Below are positions 30,139-42,235 of a stretch of 64,000 nucleotides of DNA, piece by piece; position 1 is the first letter of the stretch; the number at the start of each line of letters is the position of its first letter. The notes beneath the pieces were generated by a model. It ran no database searches and was not told the DNA's origin. It worked only from the letters and a program-made list of their open reading frames with translations. The position numbers and the translations under genes are program-made. Origin of the DNA: Nematopogon swammerdamellus (Eukaryota > Arthropoda > Insecta > Lepidoptera > Adelidae); assembly GCA_946902875.1 (NCBI GenBank), contig OX336354.1, positions 10,203,247 to 10,267,246 of the forward strand, written 5' to 3'.

Positions 30139-32353
30139 ATTTCGAGGGCTTACTTCAAGAATGCATTAAGTCAGAAAAAGTAGTTTTGAGATAATCAAGA
30201 TTTAAAGTTTACGAAAAATTTATAAAAAATTCTACTTATATTTACAATATCAGTATTATGTACCGAGATTTATTATCTATCGAGGTTAAAAATGTTATTA
30301 ATGAAAAAAATATATGTTCACACAATAGCACTTTATATTCAAAAGTGTAGGAGAAGGTACTGACTTAGTGTATTTTGTTTGACGGTTAATTTTGCAGTAA
30401 AACAAAAATACTGCGTTAAGTCTTATAGTAATTTAATGAAAAAGACAGTTGTGGTTGGTGCTTTGGTTTGGGGTTGGCTCTAGGCCTGCAAACTAGTCCC
30501 GCTTGGTTGAGGACCTTCGTGCAAAACCCTGCGATCTCCAGCTACCCCAGCCAGCCTATGTCATGGAAGAAAGGCTTTCATGGAAGAAAGCCACAAGTCG
30601 ACTGGGGCGATTGCAGACCTCTGCAACGGAAGATGGAGAACGGAGTATGTCCCTTCGTTGGTTGTCAAGCAAACTGCACTCCAACAAAACATGCTCGGTC
30701 ATTTCATTCGTCGCCAAACATTACCTGCACAGTGGGCTATTCGTAATAACCACGGTGTGTAGATATTTATTTAGCTTAGCCCGGGCCAGATTGATAAGCT
30801 TCAGAGCCAGCCTTCGGTCTGGTTTAGGAAGAGCAGCTCTCGACTGTCTGCACTCTGAGAGGCCCTTCCATCTGTCCCTGTGTTTCCGTGATGTCGACGC
30901 GTGCAACCAAGTCCAAGTTCAACCAAGTTTTCTGTATGCTTGCTGACGACATTATCACGGGTTCCGCTCCTATGGTTATAGTTCTAGAGCCTCTTCGTTG
31001 TAGTGCAGTGTACATGACATACGCCCATCTCAGTCCCAGCGGTTGCCGCTTGTAGCACCCCGATTACTTCCATTTGGAAAACTGTTGAGTGTGCACCAAG
31101 TCGTACTGATCTATTAATGTTCAGCTCACGTGAGAAAATGCCCGCACCGGTCCAGCTGCTTGTCCTTGACCCGTCTGTGAAGATTCTTAGTTCTGTCTCA
31201 CTAGATGGGCCGGGGGTTGGTCATTAATAAGGGTAGTTCACTGCACACCGTGTGCAGGACACTTGTGTGCTTTACCGGTTCGTCCCCTTTTCATAATCAT
31301 AGTGCCTTGAGTCTGAATGCGGACGCCGCTGCCTCTTGTTTGACACATAGGTCCAGCGTTGACAGACAGAGTATGGCTTCAATGGTGGCCATGGGTGTAC
31401 CGCATACAATCCGTAATATCCTTGGAGGTAATATCTATGCAGGCGAATCTCTAAAGCTTCTCTAATTGCATCGTTGATTAAAAAGACAGTTTTACGGGAT
31501 TATAATTTTTCAGTGAATTAAAATGGTGGCTGCTACTAAACTAGTTGTATTGATCTTCATCTATCTATTACGATTACCAGAGAGAAAACGCTTCATCTTG
31601 CCAAAAAAAAATTCTTTTTTAACTAGATAACCTCAAATTACAACAGCTCACTAACAAATTCACTCAGCGAATGCTTGAGGTGCCATCCACGGTTCAGTAT
31701 TGCAAGCACACAATTCTAATTTATGTCGACTTAATGCATCGGCCAGTGTAGTTGTTAACAACCACCACTTCAAGTAATATGGCCAAGAATACATTAAGTC
31801 CGACTTAGTGCTTTTCGCACTAAGTTTTGACGACGTTTCTAAAAATCGCGTCTTCGTAAATGCACTAAGTGACATAATGTCTTTTTGAAAATGATTTCAT
31901 TAAGTCTGAGTAAGCCAAAACCGCAACATGAAATGCATTAAGTCACTTAATGCTTTTTTGTAGAATAGTATTCTACCACGAATTATCGAATTTGTATTTG
32001 TGAAATAACACTAAGTAGACTTAATGCATTTCAGAAGAATTACATTTTGCGATTAACCTAAAAAACATTTACAGTAAGGCACTAAATTGTACTTAGTGTA
32101 TTTACGTTGACTATAATTTCAACAATAATCAGAACTTAGTGCCATTCTATTCGAATCATGTCATTTAGTGCTTTTTGCTTGTACAAAGTAGTTATATTAT
32201 GACTTAATGCTATAGCTATCTTTGGATCTCGTCAGTGTACAGCTTAGTGTGTTTTTGAAGAATGTAGCGCAAGAAATAATGAACAAAACTGTATAATTAA
32301 GTCAAAATCGATTTTTTTTGACATAGTGCATTCTTGAAGTAAGCCCTCGATTT
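30139..32353. mobile_element. 2.2-kb DNA element with many subterminal motifs, ATTT TSD
   Basis: TIRs 30143-30173 and 32319-32349 start CGAGGGCTTACTTCAAGAAT and differ at about two of 31 positions; ATTT flanks both ends. Motifs of the form GCATTAAGTC or GCACTAAGT, in both orientations and often followed by a T-run, occur repeatedly at 30160-30440 and 31785-32335. Clustered subterminal repeats usually bind transposase. No transposase is present. A reverse LINE (30451-31479) interrupts it. Superfamily unknown. Confidence 0.65.
30451..31479 (-). pseudogene. RNase H-bearing LINE (R1/I-like) pol C-terminus, 12-bp TSD
   Basis: AAAAAGACAGTT at 30439-30450 and 31480-31491 is the target duplication. 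On the minus strand, in pieces across frames, I read IEAILCLSTLDLCVKQEAA (the post-RT region), an RNase H-like stretch, and CLATNEMTEHVLLECSLLDN, the zinc-type C-terminus of such pols. RNA-templated insertion of a 5'-truncated LINE into the host element. Many stops; dead. Confidence 0.7.
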
Positions 32354-34526
32354 CTTCCTATCTTAGATATTTAAGTGAGAAATGTTTAATGTTTTACAAG
32401 CAGCTATGTATTCAAATTTGAAACATTTGTAGGCTATGAAAATAGTCGTATTTACTTTGTTGTTGTAGTAGGTAGAACTTATAAAAAAATAAATTACTAA
32501 TGTATGCTTCTCTAGCCCTCGGAGATTAGACATGTTTTAGATAATTTTTTAATACGTAAGTACTATGGGGCTGGCATTGTAGCAAGGCGGCTAAAGTCCT
32601 ATCCAAATGAAGAGAAAAAAAAAATCAAAATAATTTTAAGTCATCGATAAGTCGAGTTTACAAGGTAAATATTTTTATTAAAATATTCAACCTATAATAG
32701 AAACAAAATTACATTAAAATACATATATATACCCACCTTGAAATAAACGACGACGCCAAACATCCCTAGTAGCTAGGTATGCTATTATAGCGGCTTTTCC
32801 CTTTTGAGTAGCGATGGCTAGGTTAACTTAACTGAAACCTAGTTCTGTTCATAATCTAACAATTATTACGAAAAAAAAAATTCGATAAGTTAAAGCTAAT
32901 AACATAGAAAGAAAAAAAAATAATGCTTACTAGACTGTTAGTAATATTTCGTATTTACAGTTTTTAAAATAATATAAAAGCAACAAAAACCAAAAACTCA
33001 AAAAAATTTAAAACACCTTCCCAATAGGCAAATCTGCGACGTACAGAATGCGCAAGTCCATACGAGGGGTGACCGCAAAAGAACAAAGACACAAAAAGGA
33101 CAGACGGATCATCAACTCTTGGAGCTCGTGAAAAGTCATTGGTGTGCACAAAGACGAATTTACAAATATTAATAATAATAAATATATTATAATATAAATA
33201 TATATTAACGTTTTTGTACGCCTTATAGCTGGCATGGCGGCTCTCAGCGTGGTTTCTCGAGGAGTGGTGCTATTGGCTGTACCTGATCTTTCGTTGAAGT
33301 TTTAGATAAAGACACCCGTGTCGGCGGCGGTCTAAAAAAATCTATCACTGTCGCACTTGTAGATCCATATGTTACCAATATCAACGGGCTGTCTCATGAA
33401 AATTGTGAGCACTTTATAGATTTGAGTTTGGCCGAATAGAACCGGGCATGGTTGGCTTTATCGCCACTACACCCTAAGAGGAATATCTTTTCTTTCGCAC
33501 CTTTGTGCAATTTTCTACCGGCGAATGTGTTTCCGATATTTTCAACGTGAGAGTCTTCAAACGTCGTTCAACAAGCTGAATAGCGCTTCTATCAATTATT
33601 ATATTTAATGTTATAATGATTTCTATAATCAACGGATCTAGTGGTGTGGTGTCAGGTGACTGTGGTTTCGCGAGGGCAGGTTGATTTGACTCTTTAGGGT
33701 AACTTTGGTCCCTCGGATACTGATTTTCATAAAACCATTTCAATAATATAAGGAATGTTGTTACACATCGATGAATATACCCGTAACACTATCTTCTTCA
33801 TTTATCCTTTCAGGATCATAGTCTAATTTCTAACTGCCCCAGACTTAGCGTTACCATATTTTAAACTGGTCTATCATTTTGAAAGCTTTGTATAAAGGGT
33901 AACCGCCGGGGTTGGAGGAGTGCGAAACGTGGAGAGGGGGAGGTGCACAGAGGGACCGCATCGCTTATACCTTGGTTAATGTTGGGGGAAAGGGCATTTT
34001 ATTTCGAATAGTTTTCTTGTTAGGGGAGAATTTTGCATCTTGGCAATGCCTTATTGGTGATTGAGTGCCTCTTTTCGAAAATCTTAATGATGCTTTTTGT
34101 TGTTGAAGATCCACTGATCCTTGTACCAGGGTTCAAAACCGACTCCATTAAGTTTCCATAAAATATGCATACAGTTAACTAAACAAATTAATTACTCCAA
34201 CGGTCTTCGTTTCGTCGGTTGACGTGCCCAGTCCACTGTCTCTTGACCCTAGCCACCCATTGTCTAATACCGAAGATATCAGGAGTATGTCTAAATGGAT
34301 ATTATCTATATAAAATACAAAGAAACATAAACTAATATACACAAATTAAAATAATATTAATTAAAAATATGCCTAAAAGTATGAAAACTATTAACACATA
34401 AATTTATGTAATTTAATATTTGTAAAAAGGATTATAAAAAATTTAAAAAGGTCAGAATGTACTGGCACAAGATCGGTAGGTACAGTAAATGATCTGATAT
34501 ACAGTACATAATATGTATACTGTACT
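32354..34526. other. Mostly AT-rich; one small coding-like remnant
   Basis: 33287-33439 on + is open for 50 codons (DKDTRVGGGLKKSITVALVD, then a second part with INGLSHENCEHFIDLSL) and ends TAG. It looks protein-like in composition, but I recognise no family. 33170-33205 is a run of AAT/ATA. Nothing else is supported. Confidence 0.35.
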
Positions 34527-34528
34527 TA

Positions 34529-34704
34529 CAGGTCGGTTAACTAAAGCTGGCACGTACACAGTACTCACACCAATGCAATTGCCCGCGTGCGAGTGAGACA
34601 GATCGGGTTTTCGTGATGCGTATGCAGTGCGACGTCTCACTCGCACGCGGGCAATTGCATTGGTGTGAGTACTGTGTACGTGCCAGCTTTAGTTAACCGA
34701 CCTG
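34529..34704. mobile_element. Foldback MITE (copy 2), perfect 71-bp arms
   Basis: 34529-34599 pairs perfectly with 34634-34704; ends CAGGTCGGTTAAC; TA flanks both ends. Homologous to 3486-3665, differing at about seven positions in the paired region, each difference present in both arms. Confidence 0.9.
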
Positions 34705-34706
34705 TA

Positions 34707-35345
34707 CATATAGCACTTTCCTACTATCCCACAGTTTTTGTAGGGATGAACGAAAATGGTACATTTAAGATGTATTCTAATACAAATAACTTCTAACCGA
34801 GTTTATTTACTCTGAAATACATTATACACGAGAACAGATCCACCTAGATATAGCGTCACTACAGCGTGGATAAAGTAATTATCAAAAGCAAGCAGGTCAG
34901 AAATGGTGTTTCTGAAATTAAATTAACTTAATACAGAGTGCGTACAGATAGGACGTGGGGCGACTCGCTCTTGGCGAGTTAATAAAAATATCATGAGGCA
35001 TTTTTGCGGGATTTTTTTTTTTACGTTTCCATAGATCTAGGAAATGAGTAAAGTCCTATTTTTTATTGCGTTGAACTCTGCCATTTCGCGGTATAAACAG
35101 AGGAAAAAATTATACCCACAAAAAGGTAAAAGAATTTACAATTAAAAAATCCAAATTCCAAATACAAAAAGTTGTAATTATGTAATAAAATGTTTCTTGC
35201 ATTATTATAATTTAACGTTAAACCATTTCAGTAATTTAATTACGTTAAATAATTATTATGGGATACATTAACGAATATCCATTCATTCTATCTGATAAAT
35301 AAACACTTTTTGATTTGATTTTTTACATAGCCTATTACATACTTG
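34707..35345. other. AT-rich, nothing recognised
   Basis: No ORF, repeat or splice structure that I can support. Confidence 0.45.
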
Positions 35346-35505
35346 AACTATTTACATAGCCGTTCCGACCGACGTTTCGTTCAATGCGGTGGTACCAACC
35401 CGGCCGGGATAAACCCTACCACCTAGTAGGGTAAGAAGGGAAGGGAGGGACCTACAGTTTAGCGTGGAATCCGAACCACAGTCAGCCTCCAACGGTCGAG
35501 CATAG
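35346..35505 (-). mobile_element. SINE-A middle segment, reverse
   Basis: Contains core, linker and part of the head up to CGACCGTTGGAGGCTGAC; truncated at both ends, so it lacks the A-tail. Confidence 0.7.
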
Positions 35506-35865
35506 GTAGTTCCATAGTAATTTAAAAATGCACATTATCATATTTTAATTTAGTAAATAATATACCATTAATTATAACAATTAATTTAGTAATCATGTTT
35601 ACTGAATATGTTAAAGGACATTTTACTTTATTACAAATACACTTACCTAAGTGTTTGTAGTCCTGTTTTTTGGTTTTAAACATGTTTGCAAAGAAAAAAT
35701 TTCGTATTGCTATATTTTTGCGTTGCTGTTCTCTTTCACCGGAGCAGTAATTAGGTAGTTTACATTCATTTTATTTGAAAAAAAAAAAACAATACTTTTG
35801 GTGCCTAATTCAATCTTACTTAATAAAAATAAACAATTTTTAAATTTAATTTAAATAGATATACC

Positions 35866-36016
35866 TGGCCAGTCATATCTAATACTATAATTAATCGCTA
35901 AAATAAAAGCTGCAAACTTGGATATACACTACTGGTAGTGGTCCTACCTAACAGCATATAAAAAAAATCAGAACTAGCCGTTAGTTTGCGATTTTAATGT
36001 TCGATATGACTGGCCT
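35866..36016. mobile_element. Small MITE
   Basis: TIRs GGCCAGTCATATC and GATATGACTGGCC, with inner inverted text AATCGCTAAAAT / GCGATTTTAAT; 150 bp, AT-rich, non-coding. Confidence 0.6.
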
Positions 36017-36344
36017 AAATGTACGTGTATCATACATACGTAACATACTCGTATCTACCTATTTACTACTGGTACACAGTACACACGTATCGTAAGGTTC
36101 GTCCTCTCTGTCATGTACAATGGTAGCATCACGCCGAGCTGACTTCAGCGAGCGGAGGACGAGGCACAGAGAGCGAAAATCTACATTCAAAGAATAACGC
36201 CGCCGTGGAGCAGCATACATCTCAATTGCGCAAGATTCCAACCCATCGTACATTATTCGCCCTCGAAACCCTGGGGAAAGCCATAAAATCGACATATTCT
36301 CATTGTTACCTACCGGTAAAATTCACTATGTGATATTTATATCT

Positions 36345-36921
36345 ACTGCAGTCAATAGCGTCTTTCATAAGGGCACACGGGGCACGGGCCCAGGGCCTCC
36401 GACATCAAGGGGGCCCCCCGAGGCCCCCTTGATGTTGATGAAAATTTTTCCGCCGCTCGCATTAGTTATCATAGGACGCGCCAACTCAGTCTAACAAGAA
36501 AAAATTACTCTTTGAAAACTACATTACTGTAATATTTGAGCTGTAATAATTGAGTAAATTGAGTATAGTATCAACTGTCTCAAAGCTGTATTTAGAAAAA
36601 AATTTTATATATGGCAGCTCAGACGTCAGAAAATTCTCTGATACCCGATATAAATAAATTCATTACAATTAAACGGTATAATATTAAGGCTTCAATTGAT
36701 CTTCAGTGGCTTCTCATAAGTTTAATAAAGTTAAAAAGTGATTTAGTTGTGTTAACAATGAGAGTACATCGGAAAAATTAGCCCCGTAAGCTAACAAAAT
36801 CACAATTTTTATGTAAAAACGACATTTAATTATTGAAAAAAAAAAATTCTTTCTAAAGAGGGCCCCAAATTATGTTGTGCCCTAGGGCCCCTGCATGGCC
36901 TAAGACGGCCCTGACTGCAGT
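36345..36921. mobile_element. hAT-type non-autonomous element with 8-bp TSD
   Basis: ACTGCAGT at 36345-36352 and 36914-36921. The element 36353-36913 has ends related to CAGGGCCGTCTTA: the right is well preserved, the left altered to CAATAGCGTCTTTCATAAG. An internal palindrome, AAGGGGGCC/GGCCCCCTT, lies at about 36405-36435. A short reverse ORF at 36059-36295 lies outside. Confidence 0.75.
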
Positions 36922-37627
36922 AAAGTTCAATTCACCACAATAATTGTGCTTATTAATTATTAAAAAATATCACACTGCAAATCAACAATACCATAGAACA
37001 TAACAATACAGTTCATCCTTGTTATGGACGCGGATTTCGACGGCGAAGACTATACACAGTAATGCAATTACACGTGCATTAAGAAATAAAAAATATTTAT
37101 TTTTCACTTCAGCATTATATTTGTACATAAAACACATTTTAACAAATATACGAAAAGATCAAAAAAGACATCAACATCTAACATAAGCATCTACATCAAA
37201 TATTGGAATAGTATAGGGGCGCCAACATGACGAGCACGTAAAAGTAATTAATACGATACGTTATATAAAGAGACAAAACTATTTAATTTCAAACAAATAT
37301 ACAAATACAATACGTGCATATTAATCAGGAATACTTTACAAGGTAACCTTCACCTAAAAACGAGTTTCATAACTAATAGTGAAATACACGCACACTTCAC
37401 AAGAAGTTCGCGAAATCTGCGTATACCTACACCTCGCACAAATGATGGAAAATTAAATCTATTGTTTGATGGTGTACTGTACAGGTATATAACAGCCTTC
37501 CTAACAGTATTAGAAATTTAGAGACAAACAGACAGTTCAAGACAGCTATCAATACCTACTTTAGTGTCTAATAAATACCAGACTAGGTTTTTAGTTTTTA
37601 TTTATACTTATATCTAGATTATTATAA
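36922..37627. other. AT-rich, nothing recognised
   Basis: No supported gene or repeat. Confidence 0.45.
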
Positions 37628-37900
37628 AACTAGCTGAGCCCGCGGCTCCGCTCGCGTGAAATTCGTATTCCAAAGAAGAATGTAAGTAACTAAGGGCGAG
37701 GCCGAAGGCCGAGCTGCGTTCAGGTAATCGATAAACCTTCTTAAAGAAAGTAACTAACTAAGGGCGAGGCCGAAGGCCGAGCTGCTTTCAGGTAAACGAT
37801 AAACCTTTCTCAAATAAAGGATGTAAGTAAGGGCGAGGCCGAAGGCCGAGCTGCGTTCAGGTAAACCAAAAACCCTCTTCCGCCTTCGGGCCTCGCCCTT
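37628..37900 (-). mobile_element. Helitron-like 3' end, reverse, with three 68-bp-type units
   Basis: On the minus strand, ends GAGCGGAGCCGCGGGCTCAG then CTAG, the same terminus as at 25020. Three CGAGGCCGAAGGCCGAGCTGC units lie upstream of that end, at 37696, 37766 and 37836. Confidence 0.7.
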
Positions 37901-38000
37901 AAAGACTTCCTTTCTTCGATAGAATATAATATCGTATACTTAATCTATTTATTTCATAAAAATAAAAAAGTAATATTAATAACTAAAGAATTAAACCTAC

Positions 38001-38430
38001 CTAACAAACAATAAAATAACTATCAAAGCGGGCATTTTCAAATGTTCTTAGAGCACTTGCGGCATTACCCCGCTGGATGGCAAGGCTTACCCTTTGAATG
38101 AAGTACATAAGCCCTTGATGGCGGGACACCAGTTGCGTCAACCAGGTCAAGCCTCTTTTGGCTTTACTGCTCCACGGACCGAGGGTTTCAACCGCAAACG
38201 CAACAAATTTGAAATCTTGAATTATATTTCTATATTTGCTGCGTTTGAGGCTCTCCGCCCCAGCCTCGGCCGCGCCAGCCGCTCTTGAAGATGTCCTAAC
38301 GTGACTTGGAGCCAATGTGAGAACAAAAGTGGCGTCCCAAAAGAACTACCCTTAGTCCATGGCACTAAGGTGATAGCATCGGGCCTCTTGCCATCCAGCC
38401 GGGAATAACCGCGAGGTTCTAGGATGCACG
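38001..38430 (-). pseudogene. Retroelement pol C-terminal domain remnant
   Basis: Read on minus: RPDAITLVPWTKG (upstream frame), then SHWLQVTLGHLQERLA, then KYRNIIQDFKFVAFAVETLG and a segment ending RVSLAIQRGNAAS. As I recall, this string of motifs (PDAITL.PW..G, FVAFAVETLG.W, ISLAIQRGNA) recurs at the end of arthropod reverse-transcriptase-type proteins. One frame change splits it near 38290. It lies between two outward-facing Helitron-like ends. Confidence 0.6.
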
Positions 38431-38506
38431 GTATATTTGCCGGTAGAAGCGTGGACTTTATAATAAAATTTTAATTAAATTAACTCAATCTTAATATTAA
38501 TTAACT

Positions 38507-39012
38507 TTATTCGAGATGGTTTAGCTTCTTCCTGAACGCAGCTCGGCCTTCGGCCTCGCCCTTAGTTACTTTCTTCGAGATGGTTTATCATTTGTCAGAA
38601 CGTAGCTCGGCCTTCGGCCTCGCCTTAGTTACTTGCTTTCTTCGAGATGGTTTTTCAATTATCCGAACGTAGCTCGGCCTTCGGCCTCGCCTTAGTTACT
38701 TACTTTCTTCAAGATGGTTTAGCTTCTTCCTGAACGCAGCTCGGCCTGCGGCCTCGCCCGCGTCCTTTTTTCGAGAAGGTTTATGGTCTTCCAGAATAGA
38801 GCTCGGCCTTGGGCCTCGCCCTTAGTTACTTACTTTCTTGAAGAATGTTTTTCTTCTTCCTGAACTCAGCTCCGCCTTCCGCCTCGCCCTTAGTTACTTT
38901 CATCGAGAAAGAATATCGTTTACGTGAGCGCAGATCCGCCTTCGGGCCCGCCTTTAGTTACTTACTTTCTTTTTTTAAAATACGAATTTCACGCGAGCGA
39001 AGCCGCGGGCAG
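38507..39012 (+). mobile_element. Helitron-like 3' end with about seven 68-bp-type units
   Basis: AGCTCGGCCTTCGGCCTCGCC units recur from 38540 to 38950, drifting in sequence towards the end, then GAATTTCACGCGAGCGAAGC...CGGGCAGCAG in place of a clean CTAG. Confidence 0.7.
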
Positions 39013-39205
39013 CAGATATATAAATTTTATTGCACCAATGACAGCGACATAACTTCGACTTTCAATTATTATTTTTATTTATCAAACAATTTGTCACCGG
39101 CCAGCTCACGTCGAGATGACAGTTCTCCGTTGTCAACATGACATTTAAAATTGTTTTTTACCTTTACTTTGGATTACGTGATTTTTGTTATATTTTTTAA
39201 TTATT

Positions 39206-39780
39206 ATGTTCATCCGGGATATACACTGTCACTATAAAAAGTTTCGTCAAATTCCGTTCAGTGGTTTTTGTGAGATGCGCGTACAAATAGATATTTTTGC
39301 ATTTACGATTTTATGATATGTATAGAAAGAATAGATATGTATAGACTATTGTGTTCAAGTTATAAAAAAGAAGAACTGTCATTTTCGTTGTATCTACTTA
39401 TTTTTAAATTTCGAATGAATATTTTATTCAAATTGTATTTGCTGCCAGTTCTCAAGATATAATTATGTACTTTGGACTACGTGATTTTAAACGCGCAATA
39501 ATGTTTATAATTGTAAATTTTTTTTTATTTTTGTTATTTTTTTTACGTATTATGTTAACCCGGCATATAAACTGCCACTATACAAAGTTTCGTCTAATTC
39601 CGTTCAGTGGTTTTTGCGTGATGCGCGTACAGACAAACAAACAAACAAACAAAAATTTTAAAAACTGTTCTAACATGTTCAGTATCTCATTTTAAGCCAC
39701 CCTGGTTAGTTTTTTTCCGAATACATTCAATGTACAGACTTTCTTACCTCTACGATTTTATTATATGTATAGATAATAAT
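39206..39780 (+). repeat. Direct duplication of a Helitron-type interior segment
   Basis: 'aagtttcgtcaaattccgttc' and 'gtggtttttg.gtgatgcgcgtac' occur at 39238-39290 and 39587-39630, each followed within about 150 bp by 'cgattttattatatgtatag'. The second has an ACAAACAAACAAA run. Confidence 0.6.
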
Positions 39781-40095
39781 GTTACTTGTCCAGTGGTCCA
39801 CTACGTAGGATAGTATCGACTGAAAGTACTTATAAATTAATACCTATGTCCTCGTTGCGTGTCGACATACCGAGTCGAGTGTTTCGGTCTGTAATGGTTT
39901 GCGTGGTGGACCTCCATGTCCAAATTCTTGTAAAATGATGTAACCGCAACAAAAGAAAACAAATGTAAAATTTTCTCATAAAAGTCAATGTAATGTTCTT
40001 TTGGGAAATAAATATTCTTTAAACTGAATATGGCGAATGCACATTGTGTAGTTATTGTAGAAGAAATAACAAAATGTATTTTTTTTTCTTTATCA
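39781..40095. other. No gene seen
   Basis: AT-rich. A reverse frame that is open through the following SINE is an artefact of that repeat. Confidence 0.4.
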
Positions 40096-40314
40096 CTTGG
40101 TACCACCGCACCGCCCGGGTTGGTACCACCGCACTGAATGAAAGGTCGGTCGAAACGGCTATGTAAATAGTTTGTGTTTTCCGTCCAGTTCAGTGTAGCC
40201 GGCACGACCGAAGGGAAGCAAGCACTCACGTGGCACCAGTTCACCCGGTGTTATGGGCTGACATCACGGATGTTTTAGGTGATGTAGCCAACCGTGTCAG
40301 TTTCCTTAAAAACA
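40096..40314 (+). mobile_element. SINE-A body
   Basis: Starts in the core with GGTACCACCGCAC duplicated at the 5' edge, then the full 3' body and a short A-tail. Confidence 0.8.
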
Positions 40315-40936
40315 AATTACTTTTAATGGTAATTTTGGGGCATGTTTTTCAACTCCGACTCAGGGCTAAGAATAACGTTACATGACGGATGTCGTATGGG
40401 GAATCTGTCATCATAAGTACGTATCTTCCGTCATTAAGTGGAAGTTGAAATACCAAGGCTTAGGCTCTATGTCTTGCGGTCCAATAGCGTAGAAATATTA
40501 TATATATGAACAAAATTGTTCTTACGATTAACTACTGATGTCAGTCTTGCCTAAATCTAAAAGGCAAAACATCCACGGTGGGTAACACTGACAAACATCA
40601 TCTCGTTTCGCAAATTCGAAATTAAATTTAATAAACCCTTCCTCTTCAGGCCTTTATCAAAGAAGTTTGTACTTTATTAGCATACAGAAAAGATTTAATT
40701 TATGATGATTAGTGTTTGTTTTTCGGACAACATGTGCACACTTTTGCCTTTTGGACAGGATAATTCAGTTTACTTGCCTGAATTTAAATTAAGTATATTA
40801 AATATATGTAGGTAGGTTTGTTGCGTATAATCGTAGCTCAGATAAATATATCACTAGCTATATTTTCGTCAGATTACTAAAAGTAAATTCAGTAAAATCG
40901 CCATGTTTTTTTTTAAATCATTTTCATCAATGAGGT
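40315..40936. other. AT-rich, nothing recognised
   Basis: No supported gene or repeat. Confidence 0.45.
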
Positions 40937-40988
40937 GGTACGGAACCCTCCTCGCTGCGCGAGTCCGACTCGCACTTGGCGGGCATTT
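40937..40988 (-). mobile_element. Element E terminal fragment, reverse
   Basis: 'ggtacggaaccct' and GCGAGTCCGACTCGCACTTG: only the 5' terminal 50 bp of the family. Confidence 0.6.
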
Positions 40989-40994
40989 TTATCC

Positions 40995-41165
40995 TATTAC
41001 TTTAAGTGAGCTAAACTTGTATATATGTATATACCTATACATATAATTGGTTTCTCGGAAACGGCTCTAACGATTTGGATGAAATTTGGTATTTAGATAA
41101 TGTTATTTTTTTCACACCTATCTAGATAGGTATAGACGCCGAGCGAAGCTCGGTCGCCCAGGTAC
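40995..41165 (+). repeat. Family H repeat
   Basis: 'cggaaacggctctaacgatttgg', 'atgttatttttttcacacc', 'tctagataggtatagacgcc' and GAGCGAAGCTCGGTCGCCC. A reverse copy lies at 45103-45228. Confidence 0.65.
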
Positions 41166-41937
41166 TTATTGTAATCCGGTTATTGTAACATACAACAGGC
41201 ATCAACATACAACATACATACCTAGCTCTCGTGAATACAAGATGATTGCTTGACTATATACAATGAACAAATCCAAATGAGACAATTTACAGAAGCGAAT
41301 TTGCAACTACAGTTTCAGCAAATCGCCCCATTTATATTGTGTGTGGTGAAAATTGTTTTATATGGTTTATGTTGTTTGCAATCTTTCCACACAATGTAAA
41401 CCGTTATCAAATAAATAAATTTAAAGTAAATTTCTAGCACTCGGACAAATGCATGTGAAGTGCCATCTGTGCTTCAGCAGTTGCATAGCAAGCGTACAAA
41501 GCGTGTTGTGAATTTGAAACGCACAGACGGCGCTATTCAAGTAAGAGAAAATGTAGTTAGTATCGTCCTACAATGTAGCGTCGGGTATTAGTCGATATTT
41601 GTCACTGGTGGCGGCGATCCGACATGTTTTTATCTTTTCCATTTTGCTGTATCGTGTGAGAACGAAATAAAGTGTCTGATTAATTAACTTGTATTTTAGT
41701 TGGCCGCCGCCTACTCCTCCACCTAACCCGACATTCTTCAGCACTGTCTGTGTGTGACTCAGTGACTCAATAAGGGTCGGGAGCCGTCATTGTCCACTCC
41801 AAAGCAGAACTGGTCGCGTGTAGCAGCAGCGGGGAAGAGTACTGGGGCGCGGTGTACCATCCAATTACGCCAGTCACGGAATCTGGAAAAGAAATAAAAA
41901 TAATTTTAAAACAAAATTGGACATAGATTTCAATCTG
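41166..41937. other. No supported gene
   Basis: 41560-41760 is slightly GC-richer and contains AATAAA near 41668, but no exon structure can be defended. Confidence 0.4.
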
Positions 41938-42235
41938 AGGTACCGGAACCGGGGAGTATCGGGCGAACGGGAACGGGACCGTGGCACCGATACTAGGTGA
42001 CCTAGACCTGGAGGACCGAGACCCGGGGGAGTGGGACCAGGACGGAGTAGGTCTAGCTAGAGGCACCGTTACCGGGAGTAAACAGCTCCTGGAAGGAGCT
42101 CTCAGTATGGAATGAATCTCTGGTCCCGAGAGGTACCGGAGTCCCGGGTGACCGGAACCGAGACCAAGGGTACTGGAACTGGGGTCATCGGGACCGGAGA
42201 GAAGGGTCGGAACCGAGGGAGAACAGTCGGGCGCC
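41938..42235. repeat. GC-rich degenerate minisatellite
   Basis: Variants of ACCGGAACCGGGG and GGGACCG recur without strict period; resembles the 9905-10215 array in composition. A 199-codon reverse frame across it (S/P/R-rich) is judged a by-product. Confidence 0.55.

Noticed and set aside
36059..36295. Reverse 78-codon frame as a host exon
   Set aside because: No convincing acceptor-donor pair and no recognised motif; left unannotated.
39837..40244. 135-codon reverse open frame
   Set aside because: Its first part is the reverse of a SINE-A body; no independent evidence.
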